From assembly GCF_017876775.1 (NCBI RefSeq), contig NZ_JAGIOP010000002.1, positions 2,356,001-2,420,000 of the forward strand: a stretch of 64,000 nt of DNA. The letters are read 5' to 3'. Within the stretch, counting starts at the first letter, position 1; every line of letters starts with the position of its first letter. The notes beneath the pieces were generated by a model that did not search any database, was not told the origin of the DNA, and was given only the letters and a program-made list of their open reading frames with translations. The translations under genes were made by a program, and so were the position numbers. Of the stretch, positions 1 to 8,760 are shown piece by piece. The stretch is from Mycolicibacterium lutetiense. Its GTDB lineage: Bacteria > Actinomycetota > Actinomycetes > Mycobacteriales > Mycobacteriaceae.

Positions 1-689
1 CCGTGCTGGGCAAGCGGTTTCTCGACGTCATGCCCGCGGGAACCGTGAATGGCATGGACTCCAATGTGATTCCGTTGTCGCGCACGACGGTGCCCTACAG
101 CCTCGACGAGGTGGGCCGCAAAGCCGCCGACACCGCCGAGCACGTCGACCCACAACCGTTGACGGCAATGATGAACACGCTGGCCGAGACCATGCCGGGC
201 AACAGCACCGAACTCGGCCAGGCACTGGCCGGGATCAGCGCGGCCAGCTCGGCCTTCGCCGACAACGGCGACAAGATCGACGAAATCCTCCGGATCAGCC
301 GGTCGATGGCCGAAATGCTGTCCCACCAGACAGATTCACTGGCCGACACCGCGGCCAACGCGCAGTACATCGTGTCCTCACTGGCCGCGCGACGTCAGGC
401 GCTCACCGACATCGTCGCCAACCTGACCGCGATCACGGAGCACCTGGCCGCGATCTACACCGAGAAGCAGGCCGATTTCGGCAGCGTGATCACCGGCCTC
501 ACCGCGGTCACCGGAACCTTGAAAGCCAACGTGGACAAGATCGATCAGACCCTGCTGAAGATGCCCCCGGCGATCCGCGCCGTCACCAACTCCACCGGCA
601 ACGGCACCTGGGCCGACGTCAACTCACCATCCGTGGTGATGCCCGACAACCTGTTGTGCTTCCTCAATGTTCAGCGGGAGTGCCGATGA
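1..689 (+). CDS. Mce family protein, MceC-like, partial at left edge
   Basis: C-terminal part of an Mce substrate-binding protein, cut by the window edge; the frame is open from the first bases. What remains is the long helical region that follows the MlaD domain, rich in repeated hydrophobic heptads, and a Cys-containing tail (LLCFLNVQREC) typical of MceC/MceD-type subunits. Mce proteins form the periplasm-spanning part of lipid or sterol importers driven by YrbE permeases and MceG. The stop overlaps the next start as ATGA, so the genes are translationally coupled. The C assignment rests on position, two genes before the E-like subunit. Confidence 0.85.
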   Translation, partial: VLGKRFLDVMPAGTVNGMDSNVIPLSRTTVPYSLDEVGRKAADTAEHVDPQPLTAMMNTLAETMPGNSTELGQALAGISAASSAFADNGDKIDEILRISRSMAEMLSHQTDSLADTAANAQYIVSSLAARRQALTDIVANLTAITEHLAAIYTEKQADFGSVITGLTAVTGTLKANVDKIDQTLLKMPPAIRAVTNSTGNGTWADVNSPSVVMPDNLLCFLNVQRECR

Positions 690-1798
690 CGCATAAAAAC
701 CGGAGCATTGCGACCGCCCTCATCGTCGTCGTGTGCGTGGCCGCCGGCGGCTGGTACGTCTTCGGCCGCACCGACCGGGCCCGGACCGTGCACGCCGACT
801 TCGGCTACATCAACGGCATCTACCCGGGCAGCAAGGTCACCGTGCTCGGGGTGCCGGTGGGACGGGTCACCGCAGTGACACCGCAGGGCACCACGGTGCG
901 GGTCACCATGACGCTGCCCGACGACGTCACGCTGCCCGCCGAGCCCGATGCCTACGTGGTGAGCCCGGCGCTGATCAGCGACCGCAGCGTCGAACTCGGT
1001 CCGGCCTACAGCGGTTCCGGACCCACCCTGGCCGACGGGCACGTCATCGGAGCCGACCACAGCCACTCCCCGATCACCTTCGACACCATGCTGGGCAGCC
1101 TGAGCACACTGACCTCGGCGATCGGTCCGCAACAAGGTGACATCGGGGCGGTGCTGAGCCGCGGCGCCGAACAGTGGCACGACCAGGGCAAGCTGTTCAA
1201 CTCCGCGATGCGCAACCTCAGCGCCGCCAGTGGCGTCCTCGGCGCCCGGGCCGAAGACATCGGCGCGGTGGTGGACAACCTCAGCACGTTGATGGCCGCG
1301 TTCAATCAGCGGCAGGTGTCGCTGAACCAGATGGTCGACGAACTCGGCCAGGTCGGTGGCAGCTGGGCCGACGCCAACGTCGACATCGCCGCGCCCATGG
1401 CCGATCTCAAGGTCGTGCTCGATCAGGTCGACACCTTCGTCGCCCAGCACGGCGACGATCTGGGCACCATCGCGGCCAACCTCAACGCCGTCGGCGACGT
1501 GCTGACCGCCAAGCAACCGCAGCTCGCCGAGTTCATGGACCTGGTGCCGTTGATGATGCAGAACCTGTCCAACACCGTCGGCCCCGACCGGCGCGGCCGG
1601 ATCCGGCTGAACGTGTCCACGGTGCTGACCCAGTTCGCCGCGGCCCAGAACTTCTGCGACCGCAACATGCTGCCGATGTGTGTGGGTGCCGGGATCACCA
1701 ACCCGATCTCCTATCCGATCAGCCGCTCGGACCCGCTGGGCATCGTGTCGGCCGTGACCGGCAACGCACCGGCGCCGAACCCGAAGTACCCGAGGTGA
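686..1798 (+). CDS. Mce family protein, MceD-like
   Basis: Complete Mce subunit of 370 aa. An N-terminal transmembrane anchor (about residues 7-25, ATALIVVVCVAAGGWYVFG) is followed by an MlaD/Mce domain (about 35-110, with GSKVTVLGVPVGRVTAV) and a long helical domain (about 130-300) that would form part of the lipid tunnel. The C-terminus has two cysteines (NFCDRNMLPMC) and a Pro-rich tail. The ATG at 686 overlaps the preceding stop; two bases separate its stop from the next ATG. It belongs to one mce operon with its neighbours. The D assignment is by order and is less certain than the family. Confidence 0.9.
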   Translation: MTHKNRSIATALIVVVCVAAGGWYVFGRTDRARTVHADFGYINGIYPGSKVTVLGVPVGRVTAVTPQGTTVRVTMTLPDDVTLPAEPDAYVVSPALISDRSVELGPAYSGSGPTLADGHVIGADHSHSPITFDTMLGSLSTLTSAIGPQQGDIGAVLSRGAEQWHDQGKLFNSAMRNLSAASGVLGARAEDIGAVVDNLSTLMAAFNQRQVSLNQMVDELGQVGGSWADANVDIAAPMADLKVVLDQVDTFVAQHGDDLGTIAANLNAVGDVLTAKQPQLAEFMDLVPLMMQNLSNTVGPDRRGRIRLNVSTVLTQFAAAQNFCDRNMLPMCVGAGITNPISYPISRSDPLGIVSAVTGNAPAPNPKYPR

Positions 1799-1800
1799 CC

Positions 1801-2856
1801 ATGCGTGTATCCCTGGTTCGCACCGCCACCGGCTGCGCCGTCATCGTCGCCGCTGCCGGCGTGTGGGCGTTGAGCGATGTCGGCATTCAGGATCTACCGC
1901 TCGGTCGCACCTCCCCCACCGACACCATGGCCGTCACCGTGGTGCTGCCCACCGCCGACGGCATCACGATCGGCGCCGACGTCCGCAACGGGCAGAAAGT
2001 GGTGGGCCGGGTCAGCGGGATGAACCTGGCCGCCTCAGGTGCCTCGGTGCAGCTGAGCCTGGCCGACGCCGACGGCCTGGATTCCGGGACCGTGGCCAGC
2101 GTGGAACTGCCCTCGGCCCTGGGTAATCCGTTCGTGCGGCTCAGCAGTCCCCGGCAGCTGCCAGAGCGGGCGCTGCGTGACGGCGACGTGATTCCGCCCA
2201 GTCACACCGAGCTGGGGCCGCAGATCGAAAGTGCGCTGGCCACATTCGGCGCATTGCTGTCCCGCAGCGGCGTCGACCAACTGGCCACCATCGTCACCGA
2301 ATTGGACAAGGCATTCGGTGGCCGCGCCGAGAAGGTCCGCGGACTGATCGATTCGATGTCGTTGCTGGCGGCCAAGGCGTCGGAACATCAGGGCGAATTC
2401 GACCAGGCAATGAGCCTGGCCGCCAACATCACCGGGCAGTTCGACCACGAACAGAAGACCGTGGCGGGCTACCTGGACGCGGTGCCCAAGGTGGTGGCGT
2501 TGCTCGACGTGCAACGCGCCAAGCTGCAGACCCTGTTCTCTTCCACCACCGCCCTGGCCGCGACGGCCAACAACGTGTTGTCGTCGACCGACCTCAAAGC
2601 CATGGTGACCGACGCCGGCACCGTCGTGCAGACGATGGGCGCCTTCAACGACCGGCTCGGCGGGATGCTCACCGCGATGAATACGTTCCTGGAGAAGTTC
2701 GGCAACTCGGTCCACGGCGACTACCTGATGTTCGATGGCGCCCTGGACATTCCGGGCACCATCGACAAACTCCTCACCGGAGGGTTGATCGTCAACGGCA
2801 CCCCGATCACCGGGGACGTGGCCCTGGAGGGGTTCTTGTCGGGAGGTCTGAAATGA
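1801..2856 (+). CDS. Mce family protein, MceE-like, without an obvious lipobox
   Basis: Mce subunit of 351 aa in the position of MceE. The N-terminus (MRVSLVRTATGCAVIVAAAG) is a membrane anchor. The region after it (DVGIQDLPLGRTSPTDTM) resembles the start of the MceE mature domain, followed by an Mce domain at about 40-115. MceE proteins are normally lipoproteins with Cys after the hydrophobic stretch; here the only nearby Cys (residue 12) precedes it, so lipidation looks unlikely. The rest is helical with a Gly-rich tail. The stop overlaps the next ATG. Probable role: subunit of a lipid import tunnel. Confidence 0.87.
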   Translation: MRVSLVRTATGCAVIVAAAGVWALSDVGIQDLPLGRTSPTDTMAVTVVLPTADGITIGADVRNGQKVVGRVSGMNLAASGASVQLSLADADGLDSGTVASVELPSALGNPFVRLSSPRQLPERALRDGDVIPPSHTELGPQIESALATFGALLSRSGVDQLATIVTELDKAFGGRAEKVRGLIDSMSLLAAKASEHQGEFDQAMSLAANITGQFDHEQKTVAGYLDAVPKVVALLDVQRAKLQTLFSSTTALAATANNVLSSTDLKAMVTDAGTVVQTMGAFNDRLGGMLTAMNTFLEKFGNSVHGDYLMFDGALDIPGTIDKLLTGGLIVNGTPITGDVALEGFLSGGLK

Positions 2857-4076
2857 GACGCCTGGTGGTGGTTCAGCTGGCGATCTTCGCGGTGATCGCC
2901 GCGATCGTCATCCCGTTCGGCATCCGTTATGTGGCCGGGCCGCAGGGTTTTCGGACACCGATGACGCTGACCGCGACGATGGCCGACGCGTTCGGCCTGA
3001 CCGCGGGGACCAGTGTCACGGTGCGCGGCGTGCAGGTCGGCACCGTCGACGACGTCTGGCTGGCTCCGGATGGCACCGCGATGGTGCGGCTGGCCATCGA
3101 CCCGGACACCCGGATCCCGCGCGATGCGATCCTGACCGTCGGGATGGGCACGGCCGCAGGCATCCAGAGCGTCGACATCATGCCGCAGTCCGACGCCGGC
3201 CCCTACCTGGCTTCAGGGGACACCATCGCCGCGCCCGCCGACCGCCAGCCCATCCAGATGGACCGGATCATGGGCGATACCGCGCATCTGGTGAAAGGCA
3301 TTGACACCCAGGCAGTTCGGGATGTCGGCACCGAACTGTCGAACGCTTTCGACGGGTTGGGCCCCGACCTGGCCATGCTGATCGACAACGCGTCGGACAT
3401 GTCCACCCGCATCCGCAACCAGACCGGCCAGCTGCAGCCACTGATCGACGGCACCGCTGAGCTGGTCACCACGATGGCCGGCCAGGGCGATCCATTCGTT
3501 CGGGGCATGGCAGCGAGCGCGCGACTGGCCAACCAACTCGACGGCAGCGGACCGGCATTCCTCTACCTGACCGACCGGTCACCGGCCGCACTGAGTTCCC
3601 TGCAGCGCATTCTGGACACCTATCAGGGCACCTTCGGCGCCACCCTGGCCAACCTGGCGACGGTGACCCCGGTCATCGGTGACCGCACCGATTCGCTGCA
3701 GACCGGACTGTCGACGATCCCCAAGGGCCTGCAGGATCTGACCTCGATCGTCAAGGTCGATGCCACCGGCCAGACCCGGGCCGATTTCTCGTTGATCGCC
3801 ACGCAGGGGCCGGTCTGCAACTACGACGTGGACCGCCGAGCCATCGGCGACGTCAGCCCGACCGAACCCAACCTGGTGATGTACTGCCCGCCCGCGCCCG
3901 ACATGCTGATGCGGGGCGCGGTCAACGCACCCCGACCCAACGATCTCGGCCTGCAGACCTCACAGACCCCCGGATATCCGATCGGACCCGAGGTCGTCAC
4001 TGATCCGGTCAAGATCCCGACCCTGGCCCAGCTGGCCTACAAATGGCGCAGCATCCTGAAAGGCGGCCCGCAGTGA
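2853..4076 (+). CDS. Mce family protein, MceF-like
   Basis: Last Mce subunit of the operon, 407 aa. An N-terminal transmembrane helix (about residues 4-24) precedes the MlaD/Mce domain (about 35-115, with TAGTSVTVRGVQVGTVDDVW), a helical tunnel domain to about 300, and a low-complexity Pro-rich C-terminal region. Cysteines occur near the end (GPVCNYDVD, VMYCPP). Its start overlaps the previous stop (ATGA), and its stop overlaps the GTG start of the Mce-associated gene. Position after the E-like subunit and the long C-terminus support an F-type assignment. Confidence 0.88.
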   Translation: MRRLVVVQLAIFAVIAAIVIPFGIRYVAGPQGFRTPMTLTATMADAFGLTAGTSVTVRGVQVGTVDDVWLAPDGTAMVRLAIDPDTRIPRDAILTVGMGTAAGIQSVDIMPQSDAGPYLASGDTIAAPADRQPIQMDRIMGDTAHLVKGIDTQAVRDVGTELSNAFDGLGPDLAMLIDNASDMSTRIRNQTGQLQPLIDGTAELVTTMAGQGDPFVRGMAASARLANQLDGSGPAFLYLTDRSPAALSSLQRILDTYQGTFGATLANLATVTPVIGDRTDSLQTGLSTIPKGLQDLTSIVKVDATGQTRADFSLIATQGPVCNYDVDRRAIGDVSPTEPNLVMYCPPAPDMLMRGAVNAPRPNDLGLQTSQTPGYPIGPEVVTDPVKIPTLAQLAYKWRSILKGGPQ

Positions 4077-4678
4077 GCAAACCCGAAGACGACTCCGTCG
4101 ACGACGACCGCAGCGAATCGGTGCTGACGTTGGAGAAACCCTCCGAGGACGCTGACCCTGAGGTCGCCGAACCCGCGTCCGAACCCAGCCCGCCCGGCCG
4201 GACCCGACGCCGCCTGATCGCGGCGCTGATCGCGCTGGTGCTGCTTGTCGCCACGGCCGCTCTGGTGATGTTGTCGATCGGCGAGTATCACCACCGCCGC
4301 GACGACGCCCTGCGTACCGACGCCGTTGCGATGTCACGCGACTATCTGGTGGCGATGGCGGCATTCGACTACCAGAAGATGGACGCCAACCGCGAGCACA
4401 TCGTCGCCAATTCCACCCCCGGGTTCGCGGCCAAATACGACGAAATGGTCAAGGCGCTGCGCGACATCGTGGTGACCAGCAAGGGTGTCGCGACCGCGAC
4501 GGCCGACCACGTCGTCGTCGACTCGCTCGACGGTGACACCGCAACCGTCGTCGCATTCGTCGACCAGCACGTCACCAATGTGACCGCGCCACAAGGTAGT
4601 AACCAGAAGTATCGGATGGTGGCCAAGCTGGTGCGCAGCGGTGACCGCTGGATTGTCGACGACGTGCAGACCGTGTAG
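4073..4678 (+). CDS. Mce-associated membrane protein (Mam family)
   Basis: Protein of 201 aa: a charged, acidic cytoplasmic N-terminus (residues 1-40), one transmembrane helix (about 46-66, LIAALIALVLLVATAALVML), then a small extracytoplasmic NTF2/SnoaL-like domain of the Mam type ending in DRWIVDDVQTV. Mam proteins accompany mce operons and are thought to stabilise Mce complexes. The GTG at 4073 is chosen because it overlaps the stop of the MceF-like gene and begins MSKPEDD. Only one Mam gene is present before the operon gives way to the oxygenase-like genes. Confidence 0.87.
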   Translation: MSKPEDDSVDDDRSESVLTLEKPSEDADPEVAEPASEPSPPGRTRRRLIAALIALVLLVATAALVMLSIGEYHHRRDDALRTDAVAMSRDYLVAMAAFDYQKMDANREHIVANSTPGFAAKYDEMVKALRDIVVTSKGVATATADHVVVDSLDGDTATVVAFVDQHVTNVTAPQGSNQKYRMVAKLVRSGDRWIVDDVQTV

Positions 4679-4714
4679 CCCCCGTTCGTCCCGTTTGTCC
4701 AAGAGAGGAGTTCC

Positions 4715-5620
4715 ATGCCAGCGACGTACGTGGATCTGGCCGCCGAGGCGCGGCTGACCACCACCGAGACCCGCATCACCGTCACTCAGCAGATCCCGCG
4801 GTGGATCCGAAAGAAGGACGTCGACCTCTCCGACGCGCTGGACTTCTGGTCGGCGGCCGGGGCGGCGGCCAACGTCGTCATGCAGATGAGCTGGCCCGAG
4901 GTCGGGTACGGTGTCGCCGAAAGCCGGGTGGAGTCAGGCAGTCTGGTGCACCACCCCTGGAAGCGGCTGCGCACCACCGCGCAATACCTGACCGTGGCGA
5001 TTCTCGGCACCGACGAGGAGAAGAACGCCTACCGCGAGGCCGTCAACGTCGCGCACCGGAAGGTTCGCTCCACCGACGACAGCCCGGTCAAATACAACGC
5101 GTTCAACCGGGAACTGCAGTTGTGGGTGGCGGCATGCCTTTTCATCTTCTACGAGGACACCCATCAGTTGCTCTACGGCAAGATGACCGAGGAGCAGGCC
5201 GAAGGTTTCTACCAGAGCGCGATGACCATCGGCACCACGCTGCAGGTGCTCGAGGAGATGTGGCCGGCCACCCGCGCCGACTTCGACGCCTACTGGAACA
5301 CCGCCTGCGAACGCGTCGAGATGACCCCGTTCGTGCGGGATTACCTCATGGTTCTGGTGGAACTGCGCATGATCAACTGGCCGATGCGGTTGATCCTCGC
5401 ACCGCTGTTGCGCTTCCTGACCATCGGCTTCCTGGCCCCGGTATTTCGGGACGCGATGGAACTGGAATGGACCGACACCGACCGGCGCCGCTTCGAGCAT
5501 CTGTTCCTGTTCGTCGCGGTGGTCAACCGGTTCCTGCCCAAATCGCTGCGCACCGGCAACTACTCGGTGCTGATCAAGGATGTACGGCGCCGGATCCGTC
5601 GCAAGAAGGCCCTGATCTGA
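4715..5620 (+). CDS. DUF2236 / MpaB-family oxygenase-like protein (copy 1)
   Basis: Protein of 301 aa of the DUF2236 family, related to the mpaB oxygenase and latex-clearing protein group. Family members use a haem bound by conserved histidines; which His does so here cannot be fixed by reading. Visible features are SLVHHPWKRLRTTAQYLTVA in the N-terminal half, NRELQLWVAACLF in the centre and a basic C-terminal tail (KDVRRRIRRKK). An AGAGAGGAG ribosome site lies just before the ATG at 4715. It follows the mce operon by 36 bp and overlaps a second family member. A role in oxidising imported lipid or sterol is inference from context only. Confidence 0.82.
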   Translation: MPATYVDLAAEARLTTTETRITVTQQIPRWIRKKDVDLSDALDFWSAAGAAANVVMQMSWPEVGYGVAESRVESGSLVHHPWKRLRTTAQYLTVAILGTDEEKNAYREAVNVAHRKVRSTDDSPVKYNAFNRELQLWVAACLFIFYEDTHQLLYGKMTEEQAEGFYQSAMTIGTTLQVLEEMWPATRADFDAYWNTACERVEMTPFVRDYLMVLVELRMINWPMRLILAPLLRFLTIGFLAPVFRDAMELEWTDTDRRRFEHLFLFVAVVNRFLPKSLRTGNYSVLIKDVRRRIRRKKALI

Positions 5621-6324
5621 ACGAGACCGCCACGCAGCTGGGACCCGACACGCTGCTGTGGCGCTACCTTCAGGATCGGCGGTTCCTGTTCGTCCTGCCG
5701 AGGGCAGTCTGCCTGCAGTCGCTTCATCCGACGATCGCCACCGGGATCACGCAGCACGCCCTGCTACACCGGCGAGTCTGGTTGCACCACAAACGCACGG
5801 TGACCCAGGCGATCAGGATCGCCTTTACCGAGGTCGACATGCGCCCGTACATCCGGTTCGCACATGAAGAGGTCAAGGGCCGCGACCCGGCCGGGCGGAA
5901 GTACCACGCGCTGGACCCCGAGGTGTTCCACTTCCAGCACGCCACCTATGTGGAAAGCCTTGTGCTGATGGTGAATACCTTCATCCGGAAGCTCGACGGC
6001 GACGACCACGAGCAGCTCTATCAGGAGTGCTGTGCGTGGTACCGGCGCTACGGAATCTCCAGCCGCCCGATGCCGGCCAGCTGGCCCGAGTTCTGCACAT
6101 ATTTCGAGGACGCCTGCCGCACCCAGTTGGCGGCGGGCGAGCACTTCGAGCCCTTCCGCCGGCAGATGTTCGCACCGACGGACTGGTGGCCACGGGCCGT
6201 GCCGCGGCGGGCGATCCGGGCCATGCAACATCCGCGGGCCGCCGAGCTGACGGGGACGACGGTCAGCGCCCGCGATCGGCGATCGCTACAGCGGTTCGCG
6301 GTGACCAGCCGAGCCCTGTCCTGA
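5617..6324 (+). CDS. DUF2236 / MpaB-family oxygenase-like protein (copy 2)
   Basis: Second DUF2236-type protein, about 235 aa, in tandem with and diverged from the first. Recognisable elements are LWRYLQDRRFLFVLPRAVCL, HPTIATGITQHALLHRRVW and FHFQHATYVESLVLMVN, matching the N-terminal and central parts of the family; it is shorter than copy 1. Conserved residues begin right after the upstream stop, and no ATG or GTG precedes them in frame. A CTG at 5617, overlapping that stop as CTGA, is the best start and would be translationally coupled. If a later GTG were used, the domain would be truncated. Confidence 0.75.
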   Translation: MNETATQLGPDTLLWRYLQDRRFLFVLPRAVCLQSLHPTIATGITQHALLHRRVWLHHKRTVTQAIRIAFTEVDMRPYIRFAHEEVKGRDPAGRKYHALDPEVFHFQHATYVESLVLMVNTFIRKLDGDDHEQLYQECCAWYRRYGISSRPMPASWPEFCTYFEDACRTQLAAGEHFEPFRRQMFAPTDWWPRAVPRRAIRAMQHPRAAELTGTTVSARDRRSLQRFAVTSRALS

Positions 6325-6354
6325 TCTTCCACCGGGAGAGGCCAGAATGACCGG

Positions 6355-7041
6355 GTGCGCAGAACTCGAATGTGGTGTGTGACTGTCACGGCAGCACTGA
6401 TCGGCCTCACCGGGTGCACCAGCATCGTGTCCGGCACGGCACAGACCAAGGCTCCGTCACCCGAGGAATCCAAGATCGAGCAGATCATGCTGCCGATCGA
6501 CGAGCTCAAGGCGATCGTCGGAGCCAACAACTTGAGGTTCACCAGCAAGTCCGCGGACATGGACAACAACTTCTGGAAGGTTCGAGATCCGAAGTGCATG
6601 TCCGCGCTCTTTCCGGCCGAAGACACCGAATATCTGTTCTCCTACTGGACGGCCGTCCGCAACCAGGTGGCCCAGGATCCCGACTCCGACCACCGCCACT
6701 GGGTGCAGCAGACCACAGTGCTCTACGCGTCCGAGGCCGAAGCCCAATCCAGGCTCACCGGCGCCAAGAAGTGGTGGGGAATATGCGCGGGATCCTCAAT
6801 CCCGATCCGCGAGAAATCGGGCGATGAAACCAGCGACCGCACCTGGACCATCGGCGATCTCGTCGTCGACGGAGACCTGATCAAACAGACCACCACCCGC
6901 GAAGACACCGACGGATGGGCATGCCAGCATGCCATGTCGTCGGTCTCCAACATGTCGCTCGAGGCCAAGGTGTGCGGCTATCAGATCCGGGACCAGGCAG
7001 CCACCATCGTCCACAAACTGATCGCCAATGCTCACCGCTGA
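6355..7041 (+). CDS. Lipoprotein with PknH-like extracellular sensor domain
   Basis: Predicted lipoprotein of 228 aa. The signal peptide ends in a lipobox (LTGC, Cys at about residue 21). The mature part resembles the PknH_C (PF14032) sensor domain found outside serine/threonine kinase PknH and in stand-alone mycobacterial lipoproteins, with cysteines (DPKC, WWGICAG, WACQH, KVCGYQ) that could form two disulfides as in that family. A GGGAGAG ribosome site lies before GTG 6355; ATG 6370 is an alternative. It sits 30 bp after the oxygenase-like pair. Its ligand is unknown. Confidence 0.85.
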   Translation: MRRTRMWCVTVTAALIGLTGCTSIVSGTAQTKAPSPEESKIEQIMLPIDELKAIVGANNLRFTSKSADMDNNFWKVRDPKCMSALFPAEDTEYLFSYWTAVRNQVAQDPDSDHRHWVQQTTVLYASEAEAQSRLTGAKKWWGICAGSSIPIREKSGDETSDRTWTIGDLVVDGDLIKQTTTREDTDGWACQHAMSSVSNMSLEAKVCGYQIRDQAATIVHKLIANAHR

Positions 7042-7117
7042 AATGCGGCCGGCCGAAAGACCGTTGCGGTACGCGATTTGCGGCGTGTCAACGTACAGAC
7101 ACGGTCGCTCGGGGTGC

Positions 7118-7810
7118 TTACGGAGACGGCTTCGTCGCCGCGTGCAGCGCCACGATGCCGCCAGTCAGGTTGCGCCACTTGACCTGTGACCAGCCGGCGT
7201 CACCGATGCGCCGGGCCAGCTCGGCCTGATCCGGCCAGGCCCGGATCGACTCGGCCAAGTACACATAGGCGTCCGGGTTACTCGACACCGCGGTGGCCAT
7301 CCGCGGCAACGCCTGCATCAGGTACTCCTTGTAGAGCGTGGCGAACGCACCATTGGTCGGTGTGGAGAACTCGCACACCACCAGCCGGCCGCCGGGCCGG
7401 GTCACCCGGGCCATCTCACGCAGGCCCGCCACATGGTCGACGACGTTGCGCAACCCGAAGCTGATGGTGACCGCGTCGAACACCCCATCGGCGAACGGGA
7501 GCCGGGTGGCGTCGGCGCCCACCTTCGGTACCGGGCGCGAAGCCCCGGCCGCGAGCATGCCCACCGAGAAATCCGCGGCCACACACCACGCGCCCGACGT
7601 CGACAACTCGACCGTCGACACCGCGGTGCCAGCCGCCAGGTCCAGCACCTTGTCCCCGGGGCCGATGCCCAGCGCCGCGCGGGTCTGGCGACGCCAGAAC
7701 CGGTCCTGCCCCAGCGACAGCACGGTGTTGGTCAGGTCGTAGCGCCGCGCCACGGCATCGAACATCGATGCCACTTCGTGGGGGTTCTTCTCCAGACTCG
7801 CTCGGCTCAC
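7118..7810 (-). CDS. menG: Demethylmenaquinone methyltransferase
   Basis: SAM-dependent C-methyltransferase of 230 aa catalysing the last step of menaquinone synthesis (demethylmenaquinone to menaquinone). The UbiE/MenG signature is visible: an N-terminal segment ([20 protein letters not shown]), motif I (VLDLAAGTA, about residues 53-61), the second UbiE signature ([19 protein letters not shown]) and a C-terminal [17 protein letters not shown] block. It matches Rv0558 (also called menH or ubiE). In M. tuberculosis the next genes would be menJ and grcC1; here an mce locus lies beyond, marking a rearrangement border. GTG start. Confidence 0.96.
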   Translation of the reverse strand: MSRASLEKNPHEVASMFDAVARRYDLTNTVLSLGQDRFWRRQTRAALGIGPGDKVLDLAAGTAVSTVELSTSGAWCVAADFSVGMLAAGASRPVPKVGADATRLPFADGVFDAVTISFGLRNVVDHVAGLREMARVTRPGGRLVVCEFSTPTNGAFATLYKEYLMQALPRMATAVSSNPDAYVYLAESIRAWPDQAELARRIGDAGWSQVKWRNLTGGIVALHAATKPSP

Positions 7811-7892
7811 GCCGCCGACGGTACCCGTACTGATCCCTGTGAACTTCCTGCGACCGGGAATTGGCGCTCACCGGGGCGCCTTGAACATGATC

Positions 7893-8717
7893 ATGAGCGA
7901 AAAAGTGTGGTTCATCACCGGTGCGTCGCGGGGCTTCGGCCGGGAGTGGGCGATCGCAGCCCTGGACCGGGGCGACAAGGTGGCCGCTACCGCCCGCGAC
8001 ACGGCGACGCTGGCCGATCTGGCAGACAAGTACGGCGCCGCGCTGCTGCCGATCCGACTGGACGTCACCGACCGCGAGGCCGACTTCGCCGCCGTCGAAC
8101 AGGCCCACGATCATTTCGGCCGGCTGGACATAGTCGTCAACAACGCGGGTTACGGCCAGTTCGGGTTCATCGAAGAGTTGTCGGAGGCCGACGCCCGCGA
8201 TCAGATCGATACAAACGTCTTCGGCGCACTGTGGGTCACCCAGGCCGCGCTGCCCTACCTGCGCGCCCAGGGCAGCGGACACATCATCCAGGTGTCCTCG
8301 ATCGGCGGCATCACCGCGTTCCCCCTGGTCGGCATGTACCACGCGTCCAAGTGGGCCCTGGAAGGGTTCTCGCAGTCGCTGGCCCAGGAGGTCGCACCGT
8401 TCGGTATCCATGTGACGCTGATCGAGCCGGGCGGGTTCTCCACCGACTGGGCCGGATCCTCGGCCAGAATTGCTGCGCCGCTTGCCGATTACGACGAGGC
8501 CCGCGCGGCGGCGCAACGTGCCCGCGCGCAGCGCAGCGCCAAACCCGGCGACCCCAAGGCCTCGGCTGAGGCGGTACTCAAGATCGTCGACGCCGAAAAC
8601 CCGCCGCTGCGTGTGTTTTTCGGCGAGCTGCCGCTGCAGCTCGCCAAGGCCGACTACGAGAGCCGGCTGGCGACCTGGGAGCAGTGGCAGCCGGTGTCGG
8701 TCCTGGCGCAGGGCTGA
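7893..8717 (+). CDS. Short-chain dehydrogenase/reductase
   Basis: Classical SDR of 274 aa. The Rossmann dinucleotide motif TGASRGFG is near the N-terminus, NNAGYGQ follows in the middle, the catalytic Ser is in VSSIGG, and YHASK provides Tyr and Lys. Basic residues after beta-2 (ATARD) suggest NADP(H). The ATG at 7893 (MSEKVWFITG) puts the fold at the N-terminus; an upstream GTG (7839) and ATG (7887) are also in frame. It lies between menG and mgtA, divergent from menG, and has no counterpart at this place in M. tuberculosis. Substrate unknown. Confidence 0.9.
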   Translation: MSEKVWFITGASRGFGREWAIAALDRGDKVAATARDTATLADLADKYGAALLPIRLDVTDREADFAAVEQAHDHFGRLDIVVNNAGYGQFGFIEELSEADARDQIDTNVFGALWVTQAALPYLRAQGSGHIIQVSSIGGITAFPLVGMYHASKWALEGFSQSLAQEVAPFGIHVTLIEPGGFSTDWAGSSARIAAPLADYDEARAAAQRARAQRSAKPGDPKASAEAVLKIVDAENPPLRVFFGELPLQLAKADYESRLATWEQWQPVSVLAQG

Positions 8718-8760
8718 TTTCTCTCGGCGAGATCCGGGCTGCGTTGCGGCCGAAGCCCAG

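Noticed and set aside
4801..5616. Upstream part of the long frame containing DUF2236 copy 2
   Set aside because: It overlaps copy 1 in another frame and lacks family sequence until about position 5620.
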